From: JBKDZP01 sp047971315
GTDB lineage: Bacteria; Bacillota_I; Bacilli_A; RF39; UBA660
Assembly: GCA_047971315.1 (NCBI GenBank)
Contig: JBKDZP010000004.1
Location: 62,001-126,000 of the forward strand
Direction: 5' to 3'
Length of the DNA stretch: 64,000 bases
Positions within the stretch are counted from its first letter, which is position 1, and the number at the start of each line of letters is the position of its first letter. Below are positions 26,486 to 35,763 of this stretch, piece after piece. The notes beneath the pieces are model-generated. The model had not been told where the DNA came from. It searched no databases and saw only the letters and a program-made list of their open reading frames with translations. The position numbers and the translations under genes were made by a program.

Positions 26486-28012
26486 TTACACAATTTTGTC
26501 TATTCTAGCAAAAATAGGTGTTGGATTATTTAAACAAGTCTCATTAGAAATATAACCAAAATTTATATCGTTTTTCCCAGATTCATCAACATTTAATTGT
26601 CTAAAGATTTCAATAGATGTAGAAGGTAAATAAGGAGCCAATAACACAGACCCAATTCTAATCGATTCAACTAAGTTATAAAGAACAACTTTTAATCTAT
26701 CTATATTATTTTCTTTAGCTAAAATCCAAGGTGTAGTTTCATCGATATATTTATTACATCTTCTAAAAATTTCAAATATAATATCAATTGCCTCAGATAC
26801 TTTATATTCATTCATTTTGTTATCAATTAATTCAGGTGCTGATTTAACTAAATCAATTAATTCTAAATCTACTTTTTCAAAATCATTTATTTTATAAACT
26901 ATACCATCAAAATATTTTTGAACCATTGAGATGGTACGATTAACTAAATTACCCAATATATTAGCTAAATCAGAATTTATTCTTTCAATCAATAAATCTT
27001 CAGTAAATATACCGTCATTTGCATATGGAATTTCATGTAACATAAAATATCTAACTGCATCTATACTATACTTATTTACTAGATCATCAGCATATATGAT
27101 ATTTCCCTTCGATTTACTCATTTTATCACTACCAGATAACAACCAAGGATGTCCAAAAATTTGTTTTGGCAATTTTAAATCTAATGCCATTAACATTATA
27201 GGCCAATAAATACTATGAAATCTTAAAATATCCTTTCCAATCAAATGAATATCGGCAGGCCAATATTGTTTAAACTTATCACTACATCCATCAACATCAT
27301 ACCCTAAGAATGTAATGTAATTGCTTAAAGCATCTATCCAAACATAAATAACATGCTTATCATCAAATGAAACAGGTATACCCCAATCAAATGATGTTCT
27401 TGATACACATAGATCTTGAATACCAGGTTTTATAAAGTTATTTACTATTTCATTTTTTCTACTTTCTGGTGTAATAAAATTTGGATGTTCATTTATATAA
27501 TCTTCCAACTGTTTAGAATATTTACTAAGTTTTAAAAAATATGCTTCTTCACATGCTTCATTTACCTTTCTACCACAATCAGGACAATTACCATCAACTA
27601 ATTGACTATCAGTAAAAAAAGATTCACAAGGAGTACAATATAATCCTCTGTACTCTCCTTTATAAATATCACCTTGTTCATAAAGTTTTTTAAATATTTT
27701 CGAAACTTTATTTTTATGATCAATTTCAGTTGTTCTAACAAATTTATCATAACTAGTATTCATTATATTCCAAATTCTTTGTATTTCTTGTACCTTACTA
27801 TCAACATATTCTTGAGGACTAACATTTGCTTCTATTGCTTTTTCCTCAATCTTTTGTCCATGTTCATCTGTACCAGTTTGAAAGTATACATCATATCCCT
27901 TGCTTCTTTTATATCTAGCAATTGAATCTGCTAAAACTATTTCATAAGTATTTCCAATATGAGGTTTTGCAGATGCATATGCTATTGCAGTTGAAATATA
28001 AAACTTTTCCAT
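26486..28012 (-). CDS. metG: Methionyl-tRNA synthetase
   Basis: Charges tRNA-Met for initiation and elongation. 508 residues; HIGH motif as KPHIGNTYE near the N-terminus, zinc knuckle CTPCESFF and CPDCGRKV (about 125-148), GKDILRFH, and DKMSKSKGNI. It lacks the C-terminal EMAP/tRNA-binding domain found in longer forms. It starts four bases after the end of dut, and the pair follows a methionine T-box. Confidence 0.96.
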   Translation of the reverse strand: MEKFYISTAIAYASAKPHIGNTYEIVLADSIARYKRSKGYDVYFQTGTDEHGQKIEEKAIEANVSPQEYVDSKVQEIQRIWNIMNTSYDKFVRTTEIDHKNKVSKIFKKLYEQGDIYKGEYRGLYCTPCESFFTDSQLVDGNCPDCGRKVNEACEEAYFLKLSKYSKQLEDYINEHPNFITPESRKNEIVNNFIKPGIQDLCVSRTSFDWGIPVSFDDKHVIYVWIDALSNYITFLGYDVDGCSDKFKQYWPADIHLIGKDILRFHSIYWPIMLMALDLKLPKQIFGHPWLLSGSDKMSKSKGNIIYADDLVNKYSIDAVRYFMLHEIPYANDGIFTEDLLIERINSDLANILGNLVNRTISMVQKYFDGIVYKINDFEKVDLELIDLVKSAPELIDNKMNEYKVSEAIDIIFEIFRRCNKYIDETTPWILAKENNIDRLKVVLYNLVESIRIGSVLLAPYLPSTSIEIFRQLNVDESGKNDINFGYISNETCLNNPTPIFARIDKIV

Positions 28013-28016
28013 ACTT

Positions 28017-28496
28017 TTATTCTCCTTTATTTAAAACAGTCCATCCTACTCTAGATTCATTTACATCAACTTCATTATCTACTTTTAAGTATTTAGTAAA
28101 AATACCTTGAACTATTCTATCACCTTTTTTTAAACTAAAACTAGCTTTACCCTCATTTTGCACCGAAATATACATATGTCCCTCATTACTAATATTATTA
28201 TAATAATCTGCATCTATTACTCCAACTTGATTTGTTAAACGAACATTATATTTAAAACCAACACTACTTCTGACAATCAAAAATAATGCTTCATCATCTT
28301 CCATATATACTTTTATACCAGTTGGTATTTTTTTTATTTCACCTGGTAATAATTCAATGTCATCTATTAAAAATAAATCATATCCTGCACTCTTTTGAGT
28401 TGAACGACAGGGTAACTTATATTCTTCATATTTTATAATATTATCACTGATATCCTTTTTAAATTGTTTAAAACTAATTTTTTCAAATCCACGCAT
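28017..28496 (-). CDS. dut: dUTPase (trimeric type) in the metG operon
   Basis: Hydrolyses dUTP to dUMP, keeping uracil out of DNA and feeding dTMP synthesis. 159 residues with SAGYDLF (motif 1), RSSVGFKYNV (motif 2 region), GVIDADYY (motif 3) and KKGDRIVQGIF (motif 4). The glycine-rich motif 5 at the C-terminus, normally near R-x-x-G-F-G-S-T, is replaced by ESRVGWTVLNKGE, so the flexible lid over the active site looks altered. I start at MRGFEK after AAGGAGGGAATTTT. It lies between the methionine T-box and metG. Confidence 0.85.
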   Translation of the reverse strand: MRGFEKISFKQFKKDISDNIIKYEEYKLPCRSTQKSAGYDLFLIDDIELLPGEIKKIPTGIKVYMEDDEALFLIVRSSVGFKYNVRLTNQVGVIDADYYNNISNEGHMYISVQNEGKASFSLKKGDRIVQGIFTKYLKVDNEVDVNESRVGWTVLNKGE

Positions 28497-28509
28497 AAAA
28501 TTCCCTCCT

Positions 28510-28728
28510 TCAAAAAAAAAACATCCATAATTAAGGACGTGAATACGCGGTACCACCTTATTTCATAGTAAAACTATGCACTTAAAATTTTAACGCAATC
28601 AACGACTCAAACTAAAATATTCATTTGAGTAATTCCAGAACCATTCGAAATATTCTATTTACTTATTTCCACCAAATATAAGCTCTCTTTAAAATAAAAA
28701 TATTTTTCTTTCCTTCATAATCTTTAAC
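28510..28728 (-). promoter_or_regulatory. T-box riboswitch, methionine specifier
   Basis: Minus-strand leader of dut-metG. It contains AAAGAGAGC, TTGGTGGAAATAAG and CGAATGGTTCTGGA; the last carries the specifier ATG at 28642-28644. The T-box core AAGGTGGTACCGCG and ACGTCCTTAATTATGGATGT terminator with T10 follow near 28510-28560. Uncharged tRNA-Met should turn on both genes. Confidence 0.92.
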
Positions 28729-28734
28729 AGTTAA

Positions 28735-28763
28735 ATTATATCATAGTTAAAATTATTCTTCAA
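28735..28763 (-). promoter_or_regulatory. Promoter of the methionine T-box transcript
   Basis: Minus strand TTGAAG (28758-28763), 17-base spacer, TATAAT (28735-28740). It overlaps the 3' end of spoVT. Confidence 0.7.
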
Positions 28764-29283
28764 TATATTTTGATAAAAATTGAGCAGCTATTTGAATAAC
28801 TTTAAGTTCTGTTTCATCTATTTGTTCATCTAAAGATACCATTATTACTAATCCAACCACATCCCCGTTATTAAATATTGAAGTTATAGCATAACTACAC
28901 TCTACTTCTTCTTCTTTTATTACTTTAAGTTTCTTTTTATACTTTTGTAAAACATTTTCTCTTCTTTCAATTGCACGAAACATTTCTTCACTTATCGACT
29001 TTTTAATATAGTCCTTTTTTAATGGTCCAGAAATTGCTATAACATTATCCGTATCTGTTATTATAATATTATGTTTGACAAATGAATATATTGCATCAGT
29101 GAAATTATTTGCAAAATCACCTAACTTTTTAACAATAGAAAACTTTTTTAAAATTACATCTTCGTTATAAATAAATATTTCTAGATTTTCACCTTCATGA
29201 ATTCTTAAATTTTTTCTTATTTCTTTTGGAATTACAATTCTTCCTAATTCATCAATTCTTCTAACTACGCCAGTTGATTTCAA
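28753..29283 (-). CDS. spoVT: SpoVT-like AbrB-family regulator
   Basis: A 176-residue DNA-binding regulator. Residues 1-50 are an AbrB swapped-hairpin domain (MKSTGVVRRIDELGRIVIPK, EIRKNLRIHEGENLEIF) and residues about 55-176 a GAF domain; the total matches SpoVT (178 in B. subtilis), which controls late sporulation genes there. In Bacillus spoVT lies next to mfd; here mfd is two genes away. With BofA, YaaT and a CotD-like protein it is one of several sporulation-linked genes, but these alone do not prove sporulation. Confidence 0.88.
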   Translation of the reverse strand: MKSTGVVRRIDELGRIVIPKEIRKNLRIHEGENLEIFIYNEDVILKKFSIVKKLGDFANNFTDAIYSFVKHNIIITDTDNVIAISGPLKKDYIKKSISEEMFRAIERRENVLQKYKKKLKVIKEEEVECSYAITSIFNNGDVVGLVIMVSLDEQIDETELKVIQIAAQFLSKYIEE

Positions 29284-29383
29284 TCATTTCACTCCCTCTA
29301 ATAAATAGTTTGACTTTTTTAGTTATATTTATACAACATAATTATTTTATTTTTGTGATATAATATCATCTAGGAGTGAATTT

Positions 29384-31006
29384 ATGGAAAAAACATATAT
29401 ATTTGGGCATAAAAAACCTGATACTGATAGTGTTACTGCGTCTATAGCACTTTCATATTTAAAAAATCAACTTGGACATAATACAGAGCCAATGATTTTG
29501 GGTAACCCTAATAGTGAAACTAAATTTGTATTAAATTATTTTAATATAAATCAACCAAATTATTTAAATGACGTAAAACTACAAATAAAAGACTTATCTT
29601 ACCTAAAAGACTTTTTTATGAATAAAGATAAGTCAATTTATGATGCATTTAATTACATGAATAAATTTGTAATCGGTTTATTACCAGTAGTAAATGAACT
29701 TGGTAATTATGAAGGTATTATCTCAATGAAAGACATTACAAAATACTTAATCAATGAAAATATAAATAGTTTATGTACTTCATACAATAATATTCTAAAA
29801 ACCTTAGAAGCTATAGAAATAACAAAATTTAAAGAAGAAATAAACGGAAAATTATTAATAGCATCTTACCGTAGTACTACATTTATCGAAAATATTGAAT
29901 TAAATGAAGATACAATTCTAATTGTTGGTGATCGTCATAGTATTATTGAATATGCAATTAATTCAAAAGTTAAACTTATTATATTAACTGGAAATTCAAA
30001 TATTTCTGACCACCATTTAGAAATTGCTAAAAAAAATAATGTAAATATAATTCAAACAAACTTTGATACTGCAACCACAAGTAAAAAAATATGGCTAGCT
30101 AGCAATCTTAGTTCAATACTAATCAAAAATGATGTTATAACTTTAAAAGATACAACTGAAGTTAATGACTTTATAGAAATATCAAGAAAAAATAAATACA
30201 GTAATTATCCAATTTTAAATGAAAATAATAAATGTCTTGGTGTATTAAGAACAGCTGACATTAACGATGCAAAGAAGAAAAAAGTAATCTTAGTAGATCA
30301 TAATGAAGCAGATCAAAGTGTTGATGGACTAAATGAGGCTGAAATAATAGAAATAATAGATCATCATAAAATAGGTACACTTGGAACAAGTATACCCATT
30401 AATTTTAGAAATATGCCTGTTGGAAGTACAAATACAATTATTCAAATGCTATTTAAAGAGGCAAATATTGAAATCCCAAATAAATATGCTGGTTTAATGT
30501 TATCTGGGATTATTTCAGACACCTTGCTATTTAGATCACCTACTACAACTGAGTTAGACAAGTTAGCAGTAAAAGAATTATCCAAAATTGCAAATATAGA
30601 TTACGAAACATATGGAATGGAAATGTTAAAGGCTGGAGCATCACTTAAGGGTAAAACAAAAGAAGAAATTCTTTATTCGGATTTTAAAAACTTTACATTT
30701 GATGATAAAAAAATTGGAATTGGACAAGTAATTACACTGAATCCTGATGATATAATCAATGAAATAGATGAGTATGTAATTTTACTAAATAACATTGCTG
30801 AAAAAAATAATTATTTTATAGTCGGTTTATTTGCTACAGATTTACTAAATAACGGATCATACGTCATTTTTAATGATAAATCAAGAAATATATTTGAAAC
30901 AAGTTTTAATCTAAATAATATTAAACAAGGTAGTTATTTAAAAGATTGTATTTCAAGAAAGAAGCAAATAATACCAAATATCATTGATACATTAGAAAAA
31001 AAATAA
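29384..31006 (+). CDS. ppaC: Manganese-dependent inorganic pyrophosphatase with CBS and DRTGG domains
   Basis: Family II pyrophosphatase of 540 residues. The DHH part shows GHKKPDTDSVTAS at the start, VDHNEADQS and IDHHKIG in the middle, and SDTLLFRSPT later. Between the first and second DHH motifs lie two CBS modules (about 67-125 and 245-290) around a DRTGG domain (about 180-240). CBS-containing forms are regulated by adenine nucleotides. It is the only sizeable plus-strand gene between 1 and 50 kb. A TATAAT lies seven bases before AGGAGTG at its start. Confidence 0.94.
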   Translation: MEKTYIFGHKKPDTDSVTASIALSYLKNQLGHNTEPMILGNPNSETKFVLNYFNINQPNYLNDVKLQIKDLSYLKDFFMNKDKSIYDAFNYMNKFVIGLLPVVNELGNYEGIISMKDITKYLINENINSLCTSYNNILKTLEAIEITKFKEEINGKLLIASYRSTTFIENIELNEDTILIVGDRHSIIEYAINSKVKLIILTGNSNISDHHLEIAKKNNVNIIQTNFDTATTSKKIWLASNLSSILIKNDVITLKDTTEVNDFIEISRKNKYSNYPILNENNKCLGVLRTADINDAKKKKVILVDHNEADQSVDGLNEAEIIEIIDHHKIGTLGTSIPINFRNMPVGSTNTIIQMLFKEANIEIPNKYAGLMLSGIISDTLLFRSPTTTELDKLAVKELSKIANIDYETYGMEMLKAGASLKGKTKEEILYSDFKNFTFDDKKIGIGQVITLNPDDIINEIDEYVILLNNIAEKNNYFIVGLFATDLLNNGSYVIFNDKSRNIFETSFNLNNIKQGSYLKDCISRKKQIIPNIIDTLEKK

Positions 31007-31026
31007 GAATATAAATTCTTATTTTT
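31001..31026. terminator. Bidirectional terminator between ppaC and mfd
   Basis: AAATAAGAAT (31001-31010) / ATTCTTATTT (31015-31024) stem overlapping both stop codons of the two convergent genes. Confidence 0.7.
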
Positions 31027-34000
31027 CTTTTATACATTTTTTTATAATATTTACTATGTCAATCAAGTAATAAATAAAATGCTTATCTAAATTTACAATA
31101 TCTAATGTTATTACCAATAAATTTGTTTTCATGCTAAATCTTATTTTTTTTGTTAATTTATTTGCATCAACAAATAAACTTTGTCCATCTATATTATTCG
31201 TTAAGTTTTCTGGTAAGGTAATTATTATGTTATTTTTAGTTTGTAATAATTTTGTAATATTTAAACTTTTAGCTTGTTTTTCAAATAATTCTTCATACAT
31301 ATAAATAATTATACTATCACTTAATATACCAAATCTATCTTCTAACTCCATTTTAATTGAATCTAATTTGTCTAGTGAATCAATACTATTTATCATTTTA
31401 TGAATTTCAATTTTTAAATCGACTTCATTTACATAATCATCACTAATTGTCGTCTCAACATCAATTAATGGTTGTTCATCTTTTTCTGCTACATCACTTC
31501 TAAATTTATTACCTTTTATTTTATTAATTTCTTCTTCAAGCATTCGCAAATATACCTCAATTCCAACCGAATCAATAAAACCAGCTTGTTCTCTACCTAA
31601 AATATCCCCAGCACCTCTAATTGCCAAATCCCTCATAGCAATAGCATATCCACTACCTAATTCAGTAAATTCTTTAATAGAATTTAATCTTTTTGTTGCT
31701 AACTCAGATAGTATTTTTTTCTTATCATACATTAAATAACAATAAGCAATTTTATTACTTCTACCAACTCTTCCCCTAATTTGATAAAGTTGGGATAATC
31801 CAAATCTGTCTGCATCCATTATTAATAAAGTATTAACATTTGGAATATCAATTCCAGTTTCAATAATAGTAGTACATAATAACACATTATATTCTCTAGA
31901 AATAAACTTAATCATTACATCTTCTAATTCTTTTTTATTCATCCTACCATGGGCACATATAATTTTAGCATCAGGCACTAACTTAGATAATTCAATTCTT
32001 TTATTTTCCATATCTATAACATGATTAAATAAAATAAATACTTGTCCATCTCTAGAAAGTTCTTTATAAATTGCATCTTTTATAATAGCATTATTTTCTT
32101 CCAAAACATATGTTTGAATTGGAAATCTATTAAATGGAGGTGTTTCTATTAATGATAGACTTCTGATACCTAACATAGACATTTGTAAAGTTCTAGGTAT
32201 TGGGGTAGCTGATAAAGTCAAAACATCAATACTGTTTTTATATTTTTTTATTTGTTCTTTATGTTTTACTCCAAATCTTTGTTCCTCATCAATTACTAAT
32301 AAACCTAAATCTTTATATATTATTTTATTATTAAATAAACTATGTGTACCTATTACTATATCTATAGTTCCATCTTTTAATTTATTTTTTATAATTTCTG
32401 TTTCTTTTGGAGAATTAAACCTATTTAATATTGAAATTTTTATTGGAAAATTTCTAAATCTTTCAATAATATTAGTATAGTGTTGATTTGATAATATTGT
32501 AGTTGGACATAATAATGCGACTTGCTTCCCAGAAATAACTGCTTTAAACATAGCCCTAAAAGCTACTTCTGTTTTACCAAAGCCTACATCTCCACAAAGT
32601 AATCTATCCATTGGTGTAGTCATTTCCATATCTTTTTTTATCTCTTCTATTACTTTTAATTGGTCTATTGTTTCTTCAAATTCAAATTGTTCTTCAAAAT
32701 TAATTTGATTTTCATCATCAGGTGCGAATGCAAATCCTTTAGTGTTTTCCCTTGTAGCATATAACTCTAATAATTGTCCAGCAATATCCTCTAATTTTTT
32801 TCTTACTCTTAATTTAGTTTTTTCCCATTCAGTACTCCCTAATTTATTTATTTTTGGTACTACACTATCAGATGATGAGTATTTACTTATTAATTCTATT
32901 TTTTCAACAGGTATATATAATTTATCACTTTCTAAATATTCAATAACTACATAATCTTTTTTTATACCATTTTTTAATAATGATTTTAACCCAATATATC
33001 GGCCAATACCATGGTCACTATGAACAATGTAATCTCCAACATTCAGTTTATTAATATCTCTAATTTTTACTCCAAATTTAAAACTATTTTTATATTGGCT
33101 ATTATACTTTTTTTTACCAAATATTTCATTTTCACTTATAACAACATAGTTTTCAAATTGAAAACCATTTATTATATTTTTAATAATGATATTTATTTTA
33201 TCAATAAATAATTCACGTTCATTTGTTATTACAATATTTTTATTATTAGTATATTCAATTATTTTATTTGCTTGATATAATGTGCTTACACAAATTATAA
33301 CAATTTTTTTCTTTTCTAAAAATCCATTTAATATTTTATTTATTTCATTAAAATCTGTTGGAAACGGTGCGTTTTCAAATGATTCATAATTTTTTGTATT
33401 ATTTACACTAATTAAAGAATTATCAAAATTTGTAAAATAAAATTCATTATCATTTTGTATTTCATTTATTTCAAACATATATTTAATATTATATTCCCCA
33501 GATAAAATTGTATAATTCAACATTTCATCTACTAATAATTCATAACTTGATTTTATTCGGTCATAATCATCGAAAAATATATTATATTTACCTAAATAAT
33601 TACAAATATTAGATACCTCAATATAATTGGGCATTTCATAATATTTAACTTCCTCTTTTGTTTTAACTAATTTTTCATTATTTGGATAAATTATTATAGA
33701 ATCTAAATTTTCTATAGTTCTTTGAGTGTTTTCATCAAAAATTCTAATTGATTCAATTGTATCTCCAAAAAATTCTATTCTAACTGGTTTAAAATAACCT
33801 ATTAAAAAAACATCAACAATAAATCCTCTAACTGCAATTTCACCAGTTGATGAAACTGTCGATTCTCTAATATAACCTAAATTATAAAGTTTAACTATTA
33901 AGGAAGATATCATTATTTCTTCACCTATTTTTAATTTGATTATAGTTTCTTTATATCTAGCAATTGTTGGTAAAAATCTTAAATATCCCATTAAATTTGT

Positions 34001-34312
34001 TATAACAATCTTTTTATTTTCATTTATTAAACTATTTAAAGTTTCCAATCTAGTATTTTTCAATTCTGGACTTATCGCTAAAGCTTCACTAGTTAAAAAA
34101 TCATCCATTGGAAATAATATTACATTATTTGTATAGCACGATAACATTTGATAAAAATTGGTTGCTTCATATAAAGAACTTGTAACTAATAAAATTGATT
34201 TATCGTTACAATTAAAGTTATTGAGCATATAAAGACATTTTAATTCATTAGTTAAACCACTAATATGTTGTTCATTTATATTATTTGAAAATAAAGTATT
34301 AAAAAATGACAT
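31019..34312 (-). CDS. mfd: Transcription-repair coupling factor
   Basis: Helicase-like ATPase of about 1,097 residues that removes stalled RNA polymerase and recruits nucleotide excision repair. N-terminal UvrB-like module, polymerase-interaction domain with GDYIVHSDHGIGRYIGLKSL, Walker A LLCGDVGFGKTEVA, VIDEEQRFGVKHKEQ, GIDIPNVNTLLIMDADRFG and RGRVGRS, then the C-terminal D7 domain. I start at MSFFNT after AAGGAAGGGTGTTT. Note that the only uvrB sequence in the window (60.1 kb) is a fragment; a full copy must exist elsewhere for this pathway. Confidence 0.97.
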   Translation of the reverse strand: MSFFNTLFSNNINEQHISGLTNELKCLYMLNNFNCNDKSILLVTSSLYEATNFYQMLSCYTNNVILFPMDDFLTSEALAISPELKNTRLETLNSLINENKKIVITNLMGYLRFLPTIARYKETIIKLKIGEEIMISSLIVKLYNLGYIRESTVSSTGEIAVRGFIVDVFLIGYFKPVRIEFFGDTIESIRIFDENTQRTIENLDSIIIYPNNEKLVKTKEEVKYYEMPNYIEVSNICNYLGKYNIFFDDYDRIKSSYELLVDEMLNYTILSGEYNIKYMFEINEIQNDNEFYFTNFDNSLISVNNTKNYESFENAPFPTDFNEINKILNGFLEKKKIVIICVSTLYQANKIIEYTNNKNIVITNERELFIDKINIIIKNIINGFQFENYVVISENEIFGKKKYNSQYKNSFKFGVKIRDINKLNVGDYIVHSDHGIGRYIGLKSLLKNGIKKDYVVIEYLESDKLYIPVEKIELISKYSSSDSVVPKINKLGSTEWEKTKLRVRKKLEDIAGQLLELYATRENTKGFAFAPDDENQINFEEQFEFEETIDQLKVIEEIKKDMEMTTPMDRLLCGDVGFGKTEVAFRAMFKAVISGKQVALLCPTTILSNQHYTNIIERFRNFPIKISILNRFNSPKETEIIKNKLKDGTIDIVIGTHSLFNNKIIYKDLGLLVIDEEQRFGVKHKEQIKKYKNSIDVLTLSATPIPRTLQMSMLGIRSLSLIETPPFNRFPIQTYVLEENNAIIKDAIYKELSRDGQVFILFNHVIDMENKRIELSKLVPDAKIICAHGRMNKKELEDVMIKFISREYNVLLCTTIIETGIDIPNVNTLLIMDADRFGLSQLYQIRGRVGRSNKIAYCYLMYDKKKILSELATKRLNSIKEFTELGSGYAIAMRDLAIRGAGDILGREQAGFIDSVGIEVYLRMLEEEINKIKGNKFRSDVAEKDEQPLIDVETTISDDYVNEVDLKIEIHKMINSIDSLDKLDSIKMELEDRFGILSDSIIIYMYEELFEKQAKSLNITKLLQTKNNIIITLPENLTNNIDGQSLFVDANKLTKKIRFSMKTNLLVITLDIVNLDKHFIYYLIDIVNIIKKCIKEK

Positions 34313-34354
34313 AAACACCCTTCCTTACGCAAAAAATGATACATTGTATCATAA

Positions 34355-34912
34355 CTATTTGTTATATTTATTCATTAAATTATCAATACTTAAATAAAAG
34401 TAATCATTTAAAACTCTAATTGCTTCATTTATCACTTCATTTAAAGTAGTTAGTTCATCACCATTTAATTTTCCTAAAACATAATCTTTAGTATCAATTA
34501 ATTTATTATTTGAAATACCTATTTTAATTCGTTTATATTCTTTGGTTTTTAAATTTAATTCAATATTTTTTAATCCGTTATGTCCTCCAGCTCCACCTTT
34601 AGATTTTATTTTATATTTTCCAATACTTAGATCTAAATCATCTGAAATTACAAATAAATCATTTAAATCAATTTTAAAATAATCCATATATTTTTTTATA
34701 ACATTACCTGATAAATTTATATATTCTTGAGGTTTCAATAAAATTACTTTTTCATTATTTTTTATTATTTCACAGTATAATCCTCCGAATTTTGTTTTAT
34801 CAAATCTAGTATTTTCTTGTTGAGCAAATTTATCAATAACCATAAATCCAATATTATGCCTTGTTCCATTATATTCATTACCTTTATTTCCCAAACCTAC
34901 AAATAATTTCAT
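34355..34912 (-). CDS. pth: Peptidyl-tRNA hydrolase
   Basis: Releases peptidyl-tRNA dropped by the ribosome. 185 residues: KLFVGLGNKGNEYNGTRHNIGF with the catalytic His, LLKPQEYINLSG, VISDDLDLSIGKYKIK and GGAGGHNGLK. It ends in TAG. Only two bases separate it from rsmI; mfd follows 43 bases downstream, as pth-mfd does in Bacillus. Confidence 0.97.
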   Translation of the reverse strand: MKLFVGLGNKGNEYNGTRHNIGFMVIDKFAQQENTRFDKTKFGGLYCEIIKNNEKVILLKPQEYINLSGNVIKKYMDYFKIDLNDLFVISDDLDLSIGKYKIKSKGGAGGHNGLKNIELNLKTKEYKRIKIGISNNKLIDTKDYVLGKLNGDELTTLNEVINEAIRVLNDYFYLSIDNLMNKYNK

Positions 34913-34914
34913 AA

Positions 34915-35754
34915 TTACTCTCCTTTATGATATTCTTTGTAAATATCATTTTTATTTACACCCCTATCAGATGCAACTTTTTTTATTGCTTCCATACTCG
35001 ATTTACCTTCTTTTATATATAAATTTATATGTTCAATAATTGATAAATTTTTATAGGTATTTTCTTCTTTATTACCTTCAACGATGACAACCATTTCACC
35101 TTTTATGTCAACCATTTTATCAATTAATTCTGTCACCTTCCCTCTATATATTTCTTCATATTTTTTAGTTATTTCCCGGGAAATTGAGGCATATCTATTT
35201 CCCAAAATATTTAAAATTTCTTCTAAGGTTTTTTGAATTCGATGAGGTGCTTCATAAAAAATTAATGTTGCTTTTAAGAATTTCAATTCCTCTAATTCTT
35301 GTCTCTTTTTTCCATCTTTATTATTTAAAAATCCATAAAATAAAAAATTATTTGCCCCCAGTCCAGAAACTGTTAAAGCTGGGATTAAAGCTGTAGCCCC
35401 AGGTAATGCAACAACATTAAAATTATTTTCAATAGCAGCTCTTACTAGTATTTCGCCTGGATCACTAATAACTGGAGTACCTCTATCACTAACGAGTCCA
35501 ACAGATTCACCATTATTTAAATACTCTAACATTTTATTTATATTTTTTTCTTCATTAAATTTATGACTAGCTATTAGTTTCTTTTTAATTTCTAAATGAT
35601 TTAATAATAAGGCAGTTACCCTTGTATCTTCACAAAAAACTACTGAAACATCTTTCAAAGTATTAATTGCTCTTAAAGTAATATCTTCTAAATTACCAAT
35701 TGGTGTTGGAATTAAAAAAAGAGTCGGTGTATTATTATAACTTTTTTGGCTCAT
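34915..35754 (-). CDS. rsmI: 16S rRNA (cytidine-2'-O-)-methyltransferase RsmI
   Basis: Tetrapyrrole-methylase fold enzyme of 279 residues that methylates C1402 of 16S rRNA. Motifs: FLIPTPIGNLEDITLRA, FCEDTRVTALLLNH, GLVSDRGTPVISDPGE and ALPGATALIPALTVSGL. A perfect palindrome ATTTCCCGGGAAAT at 35171-35184, within the codons for Ile-Ser-Arg-Glu-Ile, matches the Noc-binding consensus. Confidence 0.96.
   Translation of the reverse strand: MSQKSYNNTPTLFLIPTPIGNLEDITLRAINTLKDVSVVFCEDTRVTALLLNHLEIKKKLIASHKFNEEKNINKMLEYLNNGESVGLVSDRGTPVISDPGEILVRAAIENNFNVVALPGATALIPALTVSGLGANNFLFYGFLNNKDGKKRQELEELKFLKATLIFYEAPHRIQKTLEEILNILGNRYASISREITKKYEEIYRGKVTELIDKMVDIKGEMVVIVEGNKEENTYKNLSIIEHINLYIKEGKSSMEAIKKVASDRGVNKNDIYKEYHKGE
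35171..35184. promoter_or_regulatory. Noc-binding-site palindrome (NBS)
   Basis: ATTTCCCGGGAAAT, identical to the published Noc-binding consensus as I remember it, inside rsmI. A C/G-only hexamer in such AT-rich DNA is very unlikely by chance, and a Noc-type protein is encoded at 58 kb. Confidence 0.8.
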
Positions 35755-35763
35755 ACTATCATC

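Noticed and set aside
26304..26555. Plus-strand 83-codon frame opposite the end of metG and the small membrane gene
   Set aside because: No ribosome site, and the minus strand carries a small gene with a strong one.
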